Made by a program: the position numbers and the translations under genes. Positions 35,301-47,512 of a DNA stretch of 64,000 nt are shown piece by piece. The notes beneath the pieces were generated by a model. That model had not been told where the DNA came from. It searched no databases and saw only the letters and a program-made list of their open reading frames with translations. The stretch is from the NCBI GenBank assembly GCA_038380795.1, contig CM076269.1, positions 744,001 to 808,000 of the forward strand, written 5' to 3'. The stretch comes from Pyrocephalus nanus (Eukaryota; Chordata; Aves; Passeriformes; Tyrannidae). How positions within the stretch are numbered: the first letter of the stretch is position 1; each line of letters begins with the position of its first letter.

Positions 35301-38300
35301 AGAGCACTGTGTTTATACCAAAGCACTTTTCCATGCAATGACAAATGCTTCTGAATGACATTTTTGTAAAATGTAAGTCCAAAGACAGCACCTTTAGGCA
35401 TATGCCCTTTGATGCAATCACTTTTCTCCTCCTCCTTTTTAGCATTCTCTGTCTGGGGTTCTCTTGGGGTTTATGTAGCAGCCAAACTGCCTGGCTGAGC
35501 TGGGGATATCTCTGAGGTTTGAGATGGGCATGTTCTTTCACCAGTGTGAGATGCCTCAACACTTTGTGAGTGCCATTTGCCCAGAGGAACATGTTCCTCT
35601 CACATCTGTAAGAGGAAATCCAGCTTTGTTCCCACCAGGGGATTCTGAGCCATAACAGCTGTCCTGTGCTGGGACACAAGTTATAACTATGTGGAATTTC
35701 TCCCTTAGCCATCCTGACTAAGAGGAGGGGTTTTTTACTGGCTGATCCACCTCTGGTTACTGATGATCACTGCTGTCTTGCATTATCTCTGTAATGATTC
35801 CTCCCCCTGATTCAGGGACAGGAGCAGAGTGAGTTGCACAAACCCTCAGTGCAACATTTTCTTCATGGAATTCAGTGACCTATTTTATGTAGATATTAAT
35901 ACTGTGAGATTGCAGTATCCTTTTTGCCTTTAATACATGGGAATGAAAATGGCCTGTGTATAAACTTGAGAAATGTATTTTATGTCTGACTTCCTAGATG
36001 TTTTAACTGAAAATGTTTACATTAGGCCAATAGAAAAGGAAGTTCAGGGAGATAGCAGTCGATGCCATTTGTATCTGTTAGCTAAAAGCTGCTGGCATTA
36101 GTGTTCCATCATGTCTTAATGTGACAAGCTTGAAGTTAAGACAAGAAGGAATCTCTGGGATGGATAATTTAAGCAGAAGTGCCCAAGTGTAAAAGACAGC
36201 AGAGAAACTGAATTTCCAGCTTGTGAAGTCTCAGAGGAGGAGGATTTTTTTCATCTAATAAACAGAACATCCACCATCACATGCACTCTGCTGTCCTTCT
36301 GGGACACAGACCGTTCATTTTAGAGACTTTGGGGTCCTAACAGAGTGTTCAAAGTACCTTTTTCCTGTCACAGTATTTGTCATGCAGATCCTAAAAAATT
36401 AAACTTTGAAATCCAGAGTTTCAGAAGGAAATGTGTGGAGGATGACACACAGTAAAAATTTGTTCTGTCACTTAGAAATGGCTCAAAATGTCTGGAACCA
36501 TGGAGATTGAGAGTGATGTAACGAACAGCTCTAATGAACACATCAAATACAGATGATGAATTTACAGCTGACACAGAGTCCTCCTCTGTGCTGTTACTTT
36601 TGGTGCATTTCTCTCCCAGGAGTGGACATATATTACAAAAGCATTTTGGCTTCAGAAGATCTAGAAGGAAAGTAAACTGAAGAAAATTTATTATCTGCAT
36701 ATTATTTTAATATATGTGCTGAATACATTGTTTCTCTGGTTAAAATTTAGGAGAGAAAAATATTTAAATCCTCATCAACTCTACTAAATTCATGAGCTCC
36801 AGGTCTAAATAGCTGTTTAGGTTTTTAAATTTTCCAGAATGCCAAAGGTGTTTTGGTTTTTTGTCCTTTTGGCCTCTTTCAGTAATTCTGAGCCAGACAA
36901 AAACCTCGGTGGGTCTGTCTGATGAGGGACTCTGGTTTTCTTCCTTCCTTAAAAACACTGAGCTCACATGGCTGACATCAGACAGCTTAGCTGTGACACT
37001 GTTACAGGAAGGAGATGCTTTCTTTCCATTTCTCATCTTTGGCCTTTTGTTTCTCATCTCTTATGCTGTTGTGTACTCTCTACCTCCCCATTACTCACTG
37101 CTTTCTTCTTCCCCCTTTCCTCTTGTTTTGGAACACTTTCATGCAGTTCTTTTTCTGGAGGCTTCCCCCAGGCTACCCTTCATCTCTCCAGAAAATTCTG
37201 TTCCCTTTCATTAGCATCCCTTTTATTTGATTCCTTTGTGTGTCCTGCATGTGTTTCAGTTCCACTTCAGCCTCTTTGTTTTTTCTTTGGGGGTTGTTGT
37301 TTGGGGGGGTTGATTTTAGGAGCTTTGAAGGATTTACTTTCCCCTGCATCTTTATGATGTCTCTGTTCTGCTGCTCTCATAAAATTTCTTCTGGTCCATG
37401 TGCCAAATCTATCAGATGGTGCTGGCTTTTAATCCAGGCATTATTGACAGAAGATTTTGGTGTGCCCTGACTGAGCAGGAACTACTTAACAACCCTGAAA
37501 ATAAATTAATTCATATCTACTGAAGGTGTGATCTTAGTTACTTCAGCAACTTCCAGTGTAGTTAATTAGAATTAATAATAAAGGACCGAATGGTTTATAT
37601 AATACCTTGTAATGATATATACAACATCTCACCATCAAGGTGTGTTTTCAGATTTTCTGAAATATTTTAGTGTGTAGTGTCCAGAGGTGAAAAGACATCT
37701 AGTGATAGGAAGTAAGTGAAATTGGGTACATTTTTCAAAGGTATTTAAGTGATTTCTTTTTTATAATGATGATTTTTTTTCTTGAAATGTTAAATATTTA
37801 AATACTCCTTGATTTTATGGCCTAAACGAGAGCTTATCTTAAATAAATGAGTGGTTCCACTGACTGTCTCATAAGCCTACTACTACTGTGAAATTAGAGC
37901 ATGTACTTACATCACTGACTCGGAGTTCTGCCTCTTACAACACCATTTCTAACAATTCCAGCAGGAATTTTAGCTACTCAGTTTTCCTTGGTGTCAGTAT
38001 AAACTCTAGACTTTTTTCAGCTCCTTAAAAATCTAATGAATGATGAGTACAATACTGAGTATTTTTCATACAGAACTCTTGCTAAGTTAGTGGGATTTTT
38101 GCCTGTTAAAAGTTGCAGAATCAGAGTGACTCAGTAAAGACTGTTTTTGAGGACTAAAATAAACACAACTGCTGCAGTGTGCCTTGAGAAGTATTTCAGT
38201 GTCTAGCTGAATTTACTGCTTGTATTTTCTAATATCTAATTTAACATTTTCCATGAATTAGCTATCAGACTGTCATCAACACATGCCCTTTCTCTTAGGA

Positions 38301-38454
38301 TGAAATGTAGCACTATGATGATTTGTAAATCATTTAAGAAAACCTGCCAATGCTGAAGCTGACCAATCATCCCTCAGAGTGACTAACCTGTCCTCCCAAA
38401 TCATGAGACGTTGGTGTCCAGCTAGTGCTTTATGTCACCCTGTTGATGTCCCCT
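32363..38454. other. Unique non-coding DNA
   Basis: About 6 kb without a recognised gene or repeat. The largest non-repeat open frame of the window, 35218-35712 on the minus strand (164 codons), has no recognisable domain, no Kozak-type context that I would trust and ordinary composition, so it is left as chance. T run at 35181-35193; T/G tract at 37275-37318. The 37500-37640 stretch is AT-rich and low-repeat. Confidence 0.45.
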
Positions 38455-39000
38455 CTGCAGAGTAATGTGGTGATCAGAATTGCACACAATATTTGACACG
38501 TGGCCTCTGTTCTTCCATGGGATGCCAGAATGCCTTCTCTTGAAAGAATTTAATTCCCTTTTTATTCTTTCCCCTCTACCTTATCCAATTCCTTGTTCTG
38601 AACTTTTTTTTTTTTTGCATTTTTACTGCAGTCAAATACTGTGCATGATCATGGAAAACACTTTATCTTATTCCCACTTCCTTTTCCTGGTCTGTGTTCT
38701 GTGTTGTGCTTTAATTTAGACTTGGGTCTCTGTGATTATTTTTGGTCCCTAGCCTCATTACCTTTTACTTCTTTACATGGAACTGCATAAACTACTTAGC
38801 ATCCCATAAGCCTAATTCTATCCAAATCATTATGACTTTGTTTGCTCTGTTCCTCTGTATTTACTGCTTCCCAGCTCTGTGTCATCAGCAGATTTAGCTC
38901 CTTTTCAAAGGATGTCCTCCCCCAAGGTCGTTTCTCTGTCAGCCTAATAAAAGTGATCCATGTGTGATCCCTTGCTACACCTCCTTGTTTCTGGAGGCCT
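38455..39000 (-). mobile_element. Old CR1 LINE remnant (3' part of ORF2)
   Basis: The plus strand reads as the complement of the CR1 region beyond the reverse-transcriptase core. Landmarks are the TGATCAGAATTGCACACAAT segment near 38471-38490, the CTGTGTCATCAGCAGATTTA segment near 38877-38896, and a CTAATAAAAGTGATCCATGT-type segment near 38944. These appear in the order expected for a minus-strand copy. Many indels and stops mean it is long dead. A T run (38604-38615) interrupts it. Confidence 0.6.
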
Positions 39001-42000
39001 TTTATGGGACAGGCAGTTCCTCAGGGGTGTGGGTGGTGAGGCCACTCTCGGATGTGCAGTGCAGATATCCCGGTCCCAGGCAATCAGCTGACACGTCTTG
39101 CTGCTCAGGGGGCAGAGGGGAGTCCTTCAGTGGGATGGAGGGGCAGAACACAATTCTGCAGTGCTGGGGACATGACTTGAAACCTGGCCAGTAAGAGCCC
39201 AGGACTGCTTTATTAGTAAAGTTAACAATTAATTGGTCTGTGGAAGGAAAAATCTGCTGCTCAGTGTGTCTGTGTGCCCAAACCTCACAGTGCCTGTAGA
39301 GGGGAGTTACCTCAGGCACAGCAACTCTGGGCAGGTTACTCTTGAGATGAGCAGCAAAACAAACAGTTTATTTGTGCAGGGTTCTGTGCTGCTCTAGCTA
39401 CACCATTCCCTCTGCCTTTTAAATCTGCCTCTTGTGGATTTTACTGTAAACTTATCCCTACATTTCAAACAAAATATGGGGAGGGGGAGAATAAAAACTC
39501 TAATTTTAAAAGAAGATGTAAACACAAACAAAAGTTGTTTTACCAAGTAGGCAGGAAGAAAAACAGAGTTTGTAAATAGGTTGACCTAAAAGAAAGACCC
39601 AAACTTGCAAGAGCTTAGACTGTAGAACTGAAGGAATATGAACACAACAATGTAAAATAAAGTACCAAAGAGGGAAGGCATGGTTCACAAAAGTCAATCC
39701 TGACTGGATGTACTTCTGATTTTAGGTTTGTTATTATGACCTTAACTTGGATCTCTTTGTATCAAGTTTGTAGTGTGCCATAAAGAAAGGTAATTATTTT
39801 TCACAACTATTTCAACATCTACTTGGGATGTCGTTGTTACCAACATTTTATATCTAGTGTCTCTCACTAGGAGGTGATTTCATAGGAACAAGGTGATGGA
39901 GAATCTAGCCTGGATGTTTTAGAAGTGTGTTCAGTTCACCTGCAGAGTGACCCTTCTTGGGCACTTAGAACAGAAGGTACCTTCTGGTAGTTTAGAGCCA
40001 TCACAGGACTCCTCTGATTGAAGCCTGAACAATCTCAGCATGTACAGGGACTAAATCAGAGGGAATTTAAAGTATTATGACATTGCACAGCTAAACTAAT
40101 TCTGATTAGCTCAACAAAATTACTCCCCATGTGATTTGCTTCCCTGTAACTGAGATGGGAATTTGGCAAACAGAATTTACTGTATATCTCAATATAGATG
40201 TGTACACTTCATGTGAAACAGCCAGGCAAACAGACAGTATGGCTACAGAGGGAGAGCAGAAGGTTCATTTAGCTGAGAGCAAAATGAATTCTTTGCCTAA
40301 GTATTCCCAAAAGAAGGGTAAGGCAGCATTCCAGAAACTGCAATACACACTCCTCGGGGAAAAGTGAAATGTTAAAAGGTTTTACCATCATACTAGAGCC
40401 GATAATTAGGCAATTATGACTATTAACTTTGACAGAGCAGCAGCCTTAAATGCATTAGATTCCAGAGTTGGGATGTAGATAGCGAGGGAAATAGCAGGGT
40501 CTTTGGTGAGCCTTTCTGAGAACTCACTTCAGACAGGTTAGCAATGAAGAGCCAGAAGGGGTGAAAAGAATTCCCCTACACGTGTAAGAAACAAAGAATG
40601 ATTCTGGAAAAGGCACTGAGTAGGAAATTTGTGTTCAGTAAGGGTGTAGATATTATTAGAAACATTGATACTTATTGCCCCAATCTACTTAACAGTGCAT
40701 AATTTTAGCAGTGCAGAATAAAGCTGGGTGCTGAAAACCATTGTTATGTTAGTTAACTGCTTGGTTTTCCTCGTGTTAGTGGGAGGTTTCAGGAGCCATT
40801 TAACAGAGACAAACAAGATGACAAACTCTCTGAATCCTGAGGTCTCTCCTCAGCAGTTGGTTGGTGCATGGATGGGTTCAGGGTGCACTCCTGCTTTGTC
40901 CCCAGGGCATACCAGACCAGGAGTGGGGGTGGAATGGGAAGAACAGCTTCAACCAAACTCCTGCTGTGACAGAGCCAGCAGTGACTGGAAGATTAAAGAG
41001 TGCTGTAAACGCTGCTCAGGCTTTGTGCTGGTCCCACAACTGTGTGTGTGAACGGAGAAGGTTATTCCATCTCAACAAATGAAGATCTCTGATGGCTCAC
41101 AAGGCTTAATGCAGTTGTTTAGGAAAACCCATGAGCTAAGAGATGCATCTGTTATGCTGTGTCTCTGATAAAAATTAAAACAAGAACTCCAGTCTGGCCA
41201 AAGTCAAAACTCACGTTCAGTTAACTCACCTTTATGTTCAGTTCTTTGAATGTGGCTGTTGATTTGAATAAAAAGAACATACAGTTCCTTTTAGCAGTGT
41301 TTGGCAAAATTATAGGAGAAGGTCTATTTAGGCAAATAATATACAGTCATGATAAATTCATGAGATGTAGAACCAAAGCAAAACTGTCACAGTTCCAGAA
41401 TGAACTAACAGTGTTTGGCATTTCTGATAGCTTGTTTCACTAGAGATTGTCAAGGAACTCTTTGTGAGACTGTTCTGGATTTAGTGTCTCCACAGAAACT
41501 TCAATCAGCTGGGAATTATCTCACCACTTCTTCCTGTTTCTTTTCTCTGTGTATACTCTTGAGGAAAAATTAGGTCAGGCTCTACTCCTGGATAGCACCT
41601 ATTTAAAATGAGCAAGAGTTATGTACAGTCCAAATGAAAAATTTGGCTTATAGTTACTCAGTTGAGCAGTGTGCCAGCTGAACAGAGATGTGTTCTCAGC
41701 TACACAGGGAAATCCTATTTTCTTAGTTTTGTGAAAGAGCAAGACACTTTTCTTCTTTGGGCTTATAAAGAGAACTTCATAGGTAGAAAACAGTTCTTTT
41801 TCCATGGGGACGTTTGTGAGGTGGCAGGCACCCCCCTGGGTTATTCACAGCCTGAGGGGAGACCATCCCACACAGCCAGGCTGGCACCAAACTGCTGGGA
41901 GGGGGGAATCAGTGTGCTGATACAGGGTATGGTCTAAACTTTCAGCTGGGGCACTGTACACTCACTTGTGAGTGTTGGGGTTATGGATCTGAAAGGTTAG

Positions 42001-42205
42001 AAAGCATGCAAAGGAGATGAAGGCAGACACTGATGTGCTGAGACAGGGCTGAAAGTAGGTGGCTCTGTAATTACATGCTTGCAGGATCATCAAATTTCTT
42101 TTGTGAAAGCTTAACTAGCTCAGATCTTTTATCCTTTGCTGAGTTCTGGGCTGTGCTGCTGCTGGAAATGTACAGTCACAGGATACACATGCTCTGAGAA
42201 GAGAA
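39001..42205. other. Unique non-coding DNA with GC-rich start
   Basis: The first ~320 bases (39010-39330) are GC-rich and could be an unnamed repeat; the rest is ordinary AT-rich unique sequence. Open frames are short and uninformative. Confidence 0.45.
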
Positions 42206-42302
42206 AACCCTGGGGTTTATTCTCAGATTACCTACAGATATGCTGTGTCTTCTTAGGAGGTCACTGTATCTTTCTATAAATTAATTTTCTCAGTGGTAAA
42301 TT
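42206..42302 (+). mobile_element. Possible MIR-type SINE fragment
   Basis: Reading along the plus strand, the order CCTGGGGTTTATTCTCAGAT, GCTGTG, AGGTCACT, TTTTCTCAGTGGTAAA resembles the MIR middle section (box-B-like region, then the gctgtgtgacc and ctcagtttcctcatctgtaaa core). The divergence is high and the match is from memory. Confidence 0.35.
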
Positions 42303-42387
42303 CATTTTACATTTTCCTTTGAAACTATATTAGGATCTGTGCATAACCCCCACCCCCCTTTTTTCCTGTTCTCTTGTGACAAGCATT

Positions 42388-42563
42388 GGGACAGGGTGCC
42401 CAGGGAAGTGGTGGAGCCTCTGTGTCTGGAGGTGTTCAGGAGGTGTCTGGATCTGCCTTGGGTGAGCTGGTTTAGTGGTTTGGGTGTCAGGGGCAGTGCC
42501 AGCTGGATGACTGGACTGGATCATCCTAAAAGTCTTTTCCAACCTTGATGACTCTCTGATTCC
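42388..42563 (+). mobile_element. CR1 LINE 3' end, plus-strand copy
   Basis: Contains GTGCCCAGGGAAGTGGTGGA near 42397, GAGGTGTTCAGGAGGTGTCTGG-like sequence near 42430, then ACTGGATCATCCTAAAAGTC and TTTTCCAACCTTGATGACTC at the end: the CR1 3' end in sense orientation. The terminal octamer array has decayed to about one unit. It is the only CR1 3' end in the window on the plus strand. Confidence 0.85.
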
Positions 42564-42659
42564 AGAAGGCAGCTGAGTCAGAAAATGCAACATGTGATGC
42601 ACAGAGCTGTGCTGAGGGTCTCTAATCCACAACAGGCTCTATGGCTATAAACACTGCAG

Positions 42660-42830
42660 TCAGTTTTAAACGCAAACACACTGCATAAAACCCCCACAAA
42701 CAAACAAAAAGCCCCACAAAATATCAAAAATTAAGGCAAACAAACAAAGCACCTAAAACAATCAAACATAAAAACTACAGAAACAAACAAGAAAAAAACC
42801 CAAAATTACTATGAAATCAAACAAAAATAC
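42660..42830 (+). repeat. A/C-rich degenerate simple repeat
   Basis: About 170 bases dominated by AAAC, CAAA and CCC words with few other bases, starting about 100 bases after the CR1 3' end. It resembles the complement of the T/G tracts seen elsewhere, but opposite in strand. Confidence 0.8.
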
Positions 42831-44040
42831 CCATGACTTCACCAGCTTAACTTGACAATTAAAATAGCTGGAAGTTCTTGGCTTCACTGACACCTGGTGT
42901 GGTTTCAAGTTCAGTTATTACAGTTCAGCTCTAGCTTTTCTCTGTGCACATCTAGGTGTAAGGGAAGGCTCCTTTGCCTGGGATAATTTGGTGTCTCTGG
43001 GTAAGGCCCCAGTCAGCCCCACTTCCAACCCTCTGACAAATACAATGAGGTGGGTTTGGAATCAGAACTTACTTCAAACTTGTGCAAAATAGGCATTCTC
43101 ACCAGTGGGAAGAAACCTTCCTTGCTGTCTTGCTTCTGGCAATGTCCTGTTTAGTTCTTAATTAAAGAATAATGTCAGCTAGAAGCAGAAAGAGATACAT
43201 CAGGAGAAGATTTCATACAGTTAATGGCAGCAAACTGATTGCTCTCAGAGATTCCAAAGAGTAGACAAATACCTTTGCAGGAATTCCAAATCATCTCAGT
43301 GTGGATTCTAGTCATGAAGGTTTCTACTAGAAATCATTATGGAATCTTTGATTTGCATTCCTCCTTCGGGTAAATCTATTCATAACATGATCATTATTAA
43401 TCAAGAACTATTTCCAAGCTTTGTCCTGTGTTCATGCAATCAGAAATTGATTTGTACTTCTCTGGAACTGAACTTTGAATTGCTGGTGCTTTTTTTTTTT
43501 CCCGCATTCCTTGCTCCGTTTCTGATTAAAATAAAGACAAAAGCTCACACAAGTTATTCTGTTGCAGTAAATCACTAGAAAGGTATCCTGGGTGTAAATC
43601 CAGGATGTGTGAGAGCAGAACAGCATGTGGAATGAAATCTTGGACCTGACATATGCCAGGAATTTCACTCTTGCCCTGTCTAGCCCTAAACTAGGAGGTG
43701 AGCAGTGCTGTGGAGGCTGTGTCACCACGTTCCTGTTAATGCAGCAGTGTGTGCAGCAGCAGGTACAGGGAACTAGAAGGGTTTGGCAATTGCAACTTCT
43801 CATTTTCAGTTGTCCTTGGAATGCACTGAGGGAGTGAGAACGCAACCACTCTTCTTTCTCCCTGTGGAGGCTCTGACACGAGCAGGACAAAGATGTACCT
43901 ATACAGAAGCACTTTCTGAAGGCTGCTTTCCCTCCTCAGTGCCACGAGGACCTGGCAGTCTCTGCTCCATCACATTCTCCTGCATTAGCTCAGTTCTATC
44001 CAGCCCTTTTCCCCTTGGGTCTCTGTACAGGACCTTGCCC
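42831..44040. other. Unique non-coding DNA
   Basis: No gene recognised. Overlapping open frames on both strands at 43432-44154 are chance frames in a moderately GC-rich patch. A short T run lies at 43490-43500. Confidence 0.45.
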
Positions 44041-44563
44041 TGGTTTAACCCCAGGCAGCAGCTCCGTGGTTTAACCCCACACAGCTGCTCCTGCCCCAGG
44101 GGGGTGCAGTGGAAGTGGGAGAGCTCAGGGGTTCACATAAGGACAGGTTCCTGAGAGCTGTGCACACAAGCAGGGCAAACCAAGGAGTTCACTGACTGCT
44201 CCCCAGGGCAGGCAGGTGTTCAGCAAACCCTCACACCAAAGGGTTACCTGGAAAGGCAAAAGCCATCACTGCAGACATCCATCCCCCTTTCTCCATCTTC
44301 ACCCTCTGAGCACGATGTCCTGTGCTGTTGAACAGTCCCTTGGGCATTTGGGATCAGCTGGGTCCCCTCCCAACACCTTGTGCATCCCCAGCCTTCCCGT
44401 CACTGTGGCAGTAAAGAACCAGAAAGGGCCTTGGCTCTGTGTGAGCACAAAATAAACATCCCTGAATTATTGAATTATTAGCACTGTTTAATCACAGATC
44501 CAAACACAGCCCCACACCAGCTACTGCAAAGGAAATCAATTCTGTCCCCACAAAAACCATCAT
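44041..44563 (-). mobile_element. Solo-like avian ERV LTR, nearly full span, decayed
   Basis: On the plus strand the element begins with TGGTTTAACCCCAGGCAGCA (complement of the usual LTR 3' end, ...GGGTTAAACCA) and ends near 44563 after a CCAGCTACTGCAAAGGAAAT-type segment, the complement of the LTR 5' end. Internal landmarks include GAGCACGATGTCCTG near 44308 and TCCCCTCCCAACACCTTGTG near 44365. The sense strand is therefore minus. The GGTTTAACCCC motif is repeated at 44042 and 44069. Where related LTRs carry a TATA box (just before the GAGCACGATG landmark on the plus strand) the sequence here is different, so the promoter looks lost. No viral genes flank it. Confidence 0.75.
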
Positions 44564-44571
44564 GTACTCCA

Positions 44572-44607
44572 TTGTTGTTTGTTTTGTTGTTTGTTTGTTT
44601 GTTTTTT
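44572..44607 (+). repeat. TTTG-type simple repeat
   Basis: Mixed TTG, TTTG and TTTTG units ending in a T run, immediately after the LTR. Confidence 0.9.
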
Positions 44608-47249
44608 CCATGTGCCTAACTAAATAATTTGATTGGGGAAAAGTATTGTGTGGTAGATTTATTGTAGTCTTTTGGAACATTTTCACTAGCAGTCACATAT
44701 GTAGCACTGCCATATGTAGCACTTCAAGTATGTAAAAATGAGATCACTGAGATGAAAACTCTTCTTTTTTTTTTTTTCATTTAAAGTGGGAAAAGAGGCA
44801 AATCTGAAATCCTTGCCACTATTAGAAATCTGTATGTACTGAAAGGAATGTGATTTCAAGGGTACTTAAGATTTAGTTTTAGTCTTAAAAGAGGAAATAA
44901 GATGTCTTGGTTGGAATCACTGGCTGGCAGTCCCACTTTTCAACATTTTACCTGAAATATTTTCTTGGAGACAGCTTCTAGGTCTCACTTATGAAGGAGT
45001 AAATGCATGCAGTGATGATGACAAGCAAAAATGCCCAAAGGAGAAGATGAAAAATGAGCGTGCCTGGTTTACATTGTTTCTTCTATTGCAGAATCCTAGC
45101 AGGGAGATGGTTATTGGTTGTTGGATGAGATAAGGAGTGTTGAAAACTTTAGTTGATTATGTCTGCCTCCACCATCAGTTGTCTTTGTGACATCAGGTCT
45201 GCAATAACAGATGTTTTAAAGGAGACAGGATTGGCCCAAGGAAACTGAAATGGGTTGCTTAAAAAACACATTTCCCTCTAACTTTTACATTAAAATATGT
45301 AAGTTGATTATAACTGTGTGGGTGTTGTAACATATGCCTTTCTAAACCACCTGCAGGTGGTAATATATCACCCATGTCTCTGGGTCTCCAGAGAATTTCA
45401 CTAATTACTTTTCCAAAAATATAGAGGAGGTCAGTTGTCTGCTACCTTTTATTACTGCTTACTCGAGCAACAGCTTTGAAATAATTGTCTGGGAAAAGAA
45501 AGAATGAGTGAAGAAGTTTAAAACCTGGAGGGAAATATGTTTTTAAGTACTTGATCCTTGGTTCAGAATGTAAGCTGTAAATGCTGCAGAAAGCAATATG
45601 GAAAATACAGTAATTGAGAGAAAGCAGGAGAAGACAGGCTGGGATGGAGAGGAGAACATTCCCTTTTACCTCCAGTTATCCTGCATGTTGTGCAGGAGCC
45701 TCTTTGTCTAATGGATAGGCAAATCTGGCAATAAAACACTGCTACTTGTGGTTATATAAACAACCAGTGGCAAAAATGTGTGAAATTTCCATTGTTGCCC
45801 AGCTTCTGTTTCCAGTTGGTGGAGTAATTTTTAGATTTACCTTTGTGCTTCAGCCAGAGCTGAAAGGCAAACCAAGGGACTGGGTTTCACCTTAGGTTTG
45901 GTTTTTGTGACACTGATGCAAAGCTGGGTGTCATCCACGAGTGGATCTCTGTGTTAATAGAAGGTCTTCACACAGAGGAAACACTTCCCTCTTTGCACAG
46001 AGGGTCTGTAAGGAAACAGTGCTTCCAGTCCCTCTTGCTCCAGAAAGCCACATGGTTCTTGGTGGGGTGTTCTGACAGGTTGCTGATTGCACTCTGGGGC
46101 TGCTGAGTGAATCCTGTGAGGTGCTGAATGCCCTGAACAGCAGCCAAAGGACTCTGTCCTTGGCAGGGAGTGCTCAGGGCTGTGCTGTGCTCACACCTTT
46201 GTGGCTGAGCCCTTCATGGCACTGTTTGGGGAATTAAGGGTTTGGAAACCAATATTAACTCTTCAGTTGGTTTCCATGAAAATATTGGGAACACAACGCT
46301 GACCTTATGTCTGTATAGGAGATATAACAAAATATTCATTAGCCAGCAGTTTAAGGCTCTGCACTGCACAAAGCATAAGTAGGGAAGGGATTCTGCTGTC
46401 CCTGCCAATATGTAGATTGGATTAAGCAACCTATAGATGGTTACCAGGGTAAATCCTATCCATATGAATGGGTCCCTAATGTAATAAACATAACGTGCTG
46501 TAGCCTCAGCTAATGTAAATGAGATTGGTGGCTCTGCTGATTTACACCAGCTGAACATTCCCCCATATGTTCAGTAGTAAATATTTGTTAGCTCAGCCCA
46601 TAAATAATATTTTATTTGCAAGTGTACATGGACACAACCATCCAGACTCCAAATGAAGCTTAACACATGAATGCTGAAAAGGTTTTTCCTGCAGAGGCAA
46701 ACACGAAAATACATTTTTGAAAACAAGTCGGTGTTCCTGCCAACTTCCCTTGCCTGTCTTTTCCTTCGTGCTGATACATCAGTGTATCTGCAGCATGAAA
46801 AGAAACTCTTGTTAAGGTTGCTCTGCCCACTTTTACTGTTTGACTTCTTTAGAGATGTAATGTTTGCAATTGTTAAACTCGGGATCACTTGGAGTGACTG
46901 TGCTCTCCAAAGAGCTGATGGTGGATTTGATGGGAGCAGTGACTTCTTATCTGTGTCACCTGTCAGATGTGTCAGGCACACAGAGTTCTTCAGTTACCAC
47001 ACCAGATCTGATAATGGAGAAATTAGCTGAAACTTGGGAACAGTAAATCAAGCCTTAGGTCTAGCATGTGAAATGATCAACTTAGCTGCTGCTGGAGGTG
47101 GAAGATGGTGTGGTTATTCCCCTTTTCTGACTTTTCTCTGTCCTCAAACATTTTCTGATCTTTGTGGCTGCAGAAGGCTCGATCATGAATGCCAGCAGTT
47201 GAGCAGTTTTACAGTCCTTGTGTTTATGACAGCTGAGAACATTGCAGTC
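44608..47249. other. Unique non-coding DNA
   Basis: Includes a direct repeat of CATATGTAGCACT (about 44696 and 44710), a T run at 44765-44779 and ordinary AT-rich sequence. The minus-strand frames at 46214-46558 and 46571-46981 show no known domain. Confidence 0.45.
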
Positions 47250-47512
47250 ATGGCTCTGCTGACTCATCTTGCCATGGACAGGACCCCCAGGTCCCTCCCC
47301 ACGGCTGCTGTCTGTCCATCCTCACTCCCATCCATCCACACGCAGGGTTGCCCGTCCCAGGTGCAGAATCCAGCACTGCAGTTGTTTGACTGGCTGGGGT
47401 TGGGGTTTGCCCTTCCCTGTGGTTTGTCAAGGTCTCTCTGCAGGGCCTCTCTGCCCTCGCAGGGGTTGACAGCTCCTCCCAGTTTGGGGTCATCAGCGGA
47501 TTCAGCAGTTTA
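47250..47512 (-). mobile_element. CR1 LINE fragment (3' part of ORF2)
   Basis: The plus strand contains, in the order expected for a minus-strand CR1, ACCCCCAGGTCCCTCCCCAC near 47283, a CCCAGGTGCAGAATCCAGCA segment near 47356, a TCAAGGTCTCTCTGCAGGGC segment near 47428, and TCCTCCCAGTTTGGGGTCAT near 47474 followed by a CAGCGGATTCAGCA segment. The open frames in this stretch arise from the dead element. It overlaps in consensus position with the older copy at 38455-39000 but looks better preserved. Confidence 0.75.

Noticed and set aside
35218..35712. 164-codon minus-strand open frame, the longest not in a tandem repeat or mobile element
   Set aside because: No recognised domain, ordinary composition, no supporting neighbours. 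One frame of this length is not surprising in 64 kb.
39002..39319. GC-rich block considered as an LTR with TATA-like and AATAAA-like motifs
   Set aside because: The TATA-like motif lies downstream of the AATAAA-like motif on the strand where both occur, the wrong order for an LTR, and no termini were recognisable.
46214..46981. Two adjacent minus-strand frames (114 and 136 codons) considered as exons
   Set aside because: No recognisable domain and no clear splice signals.
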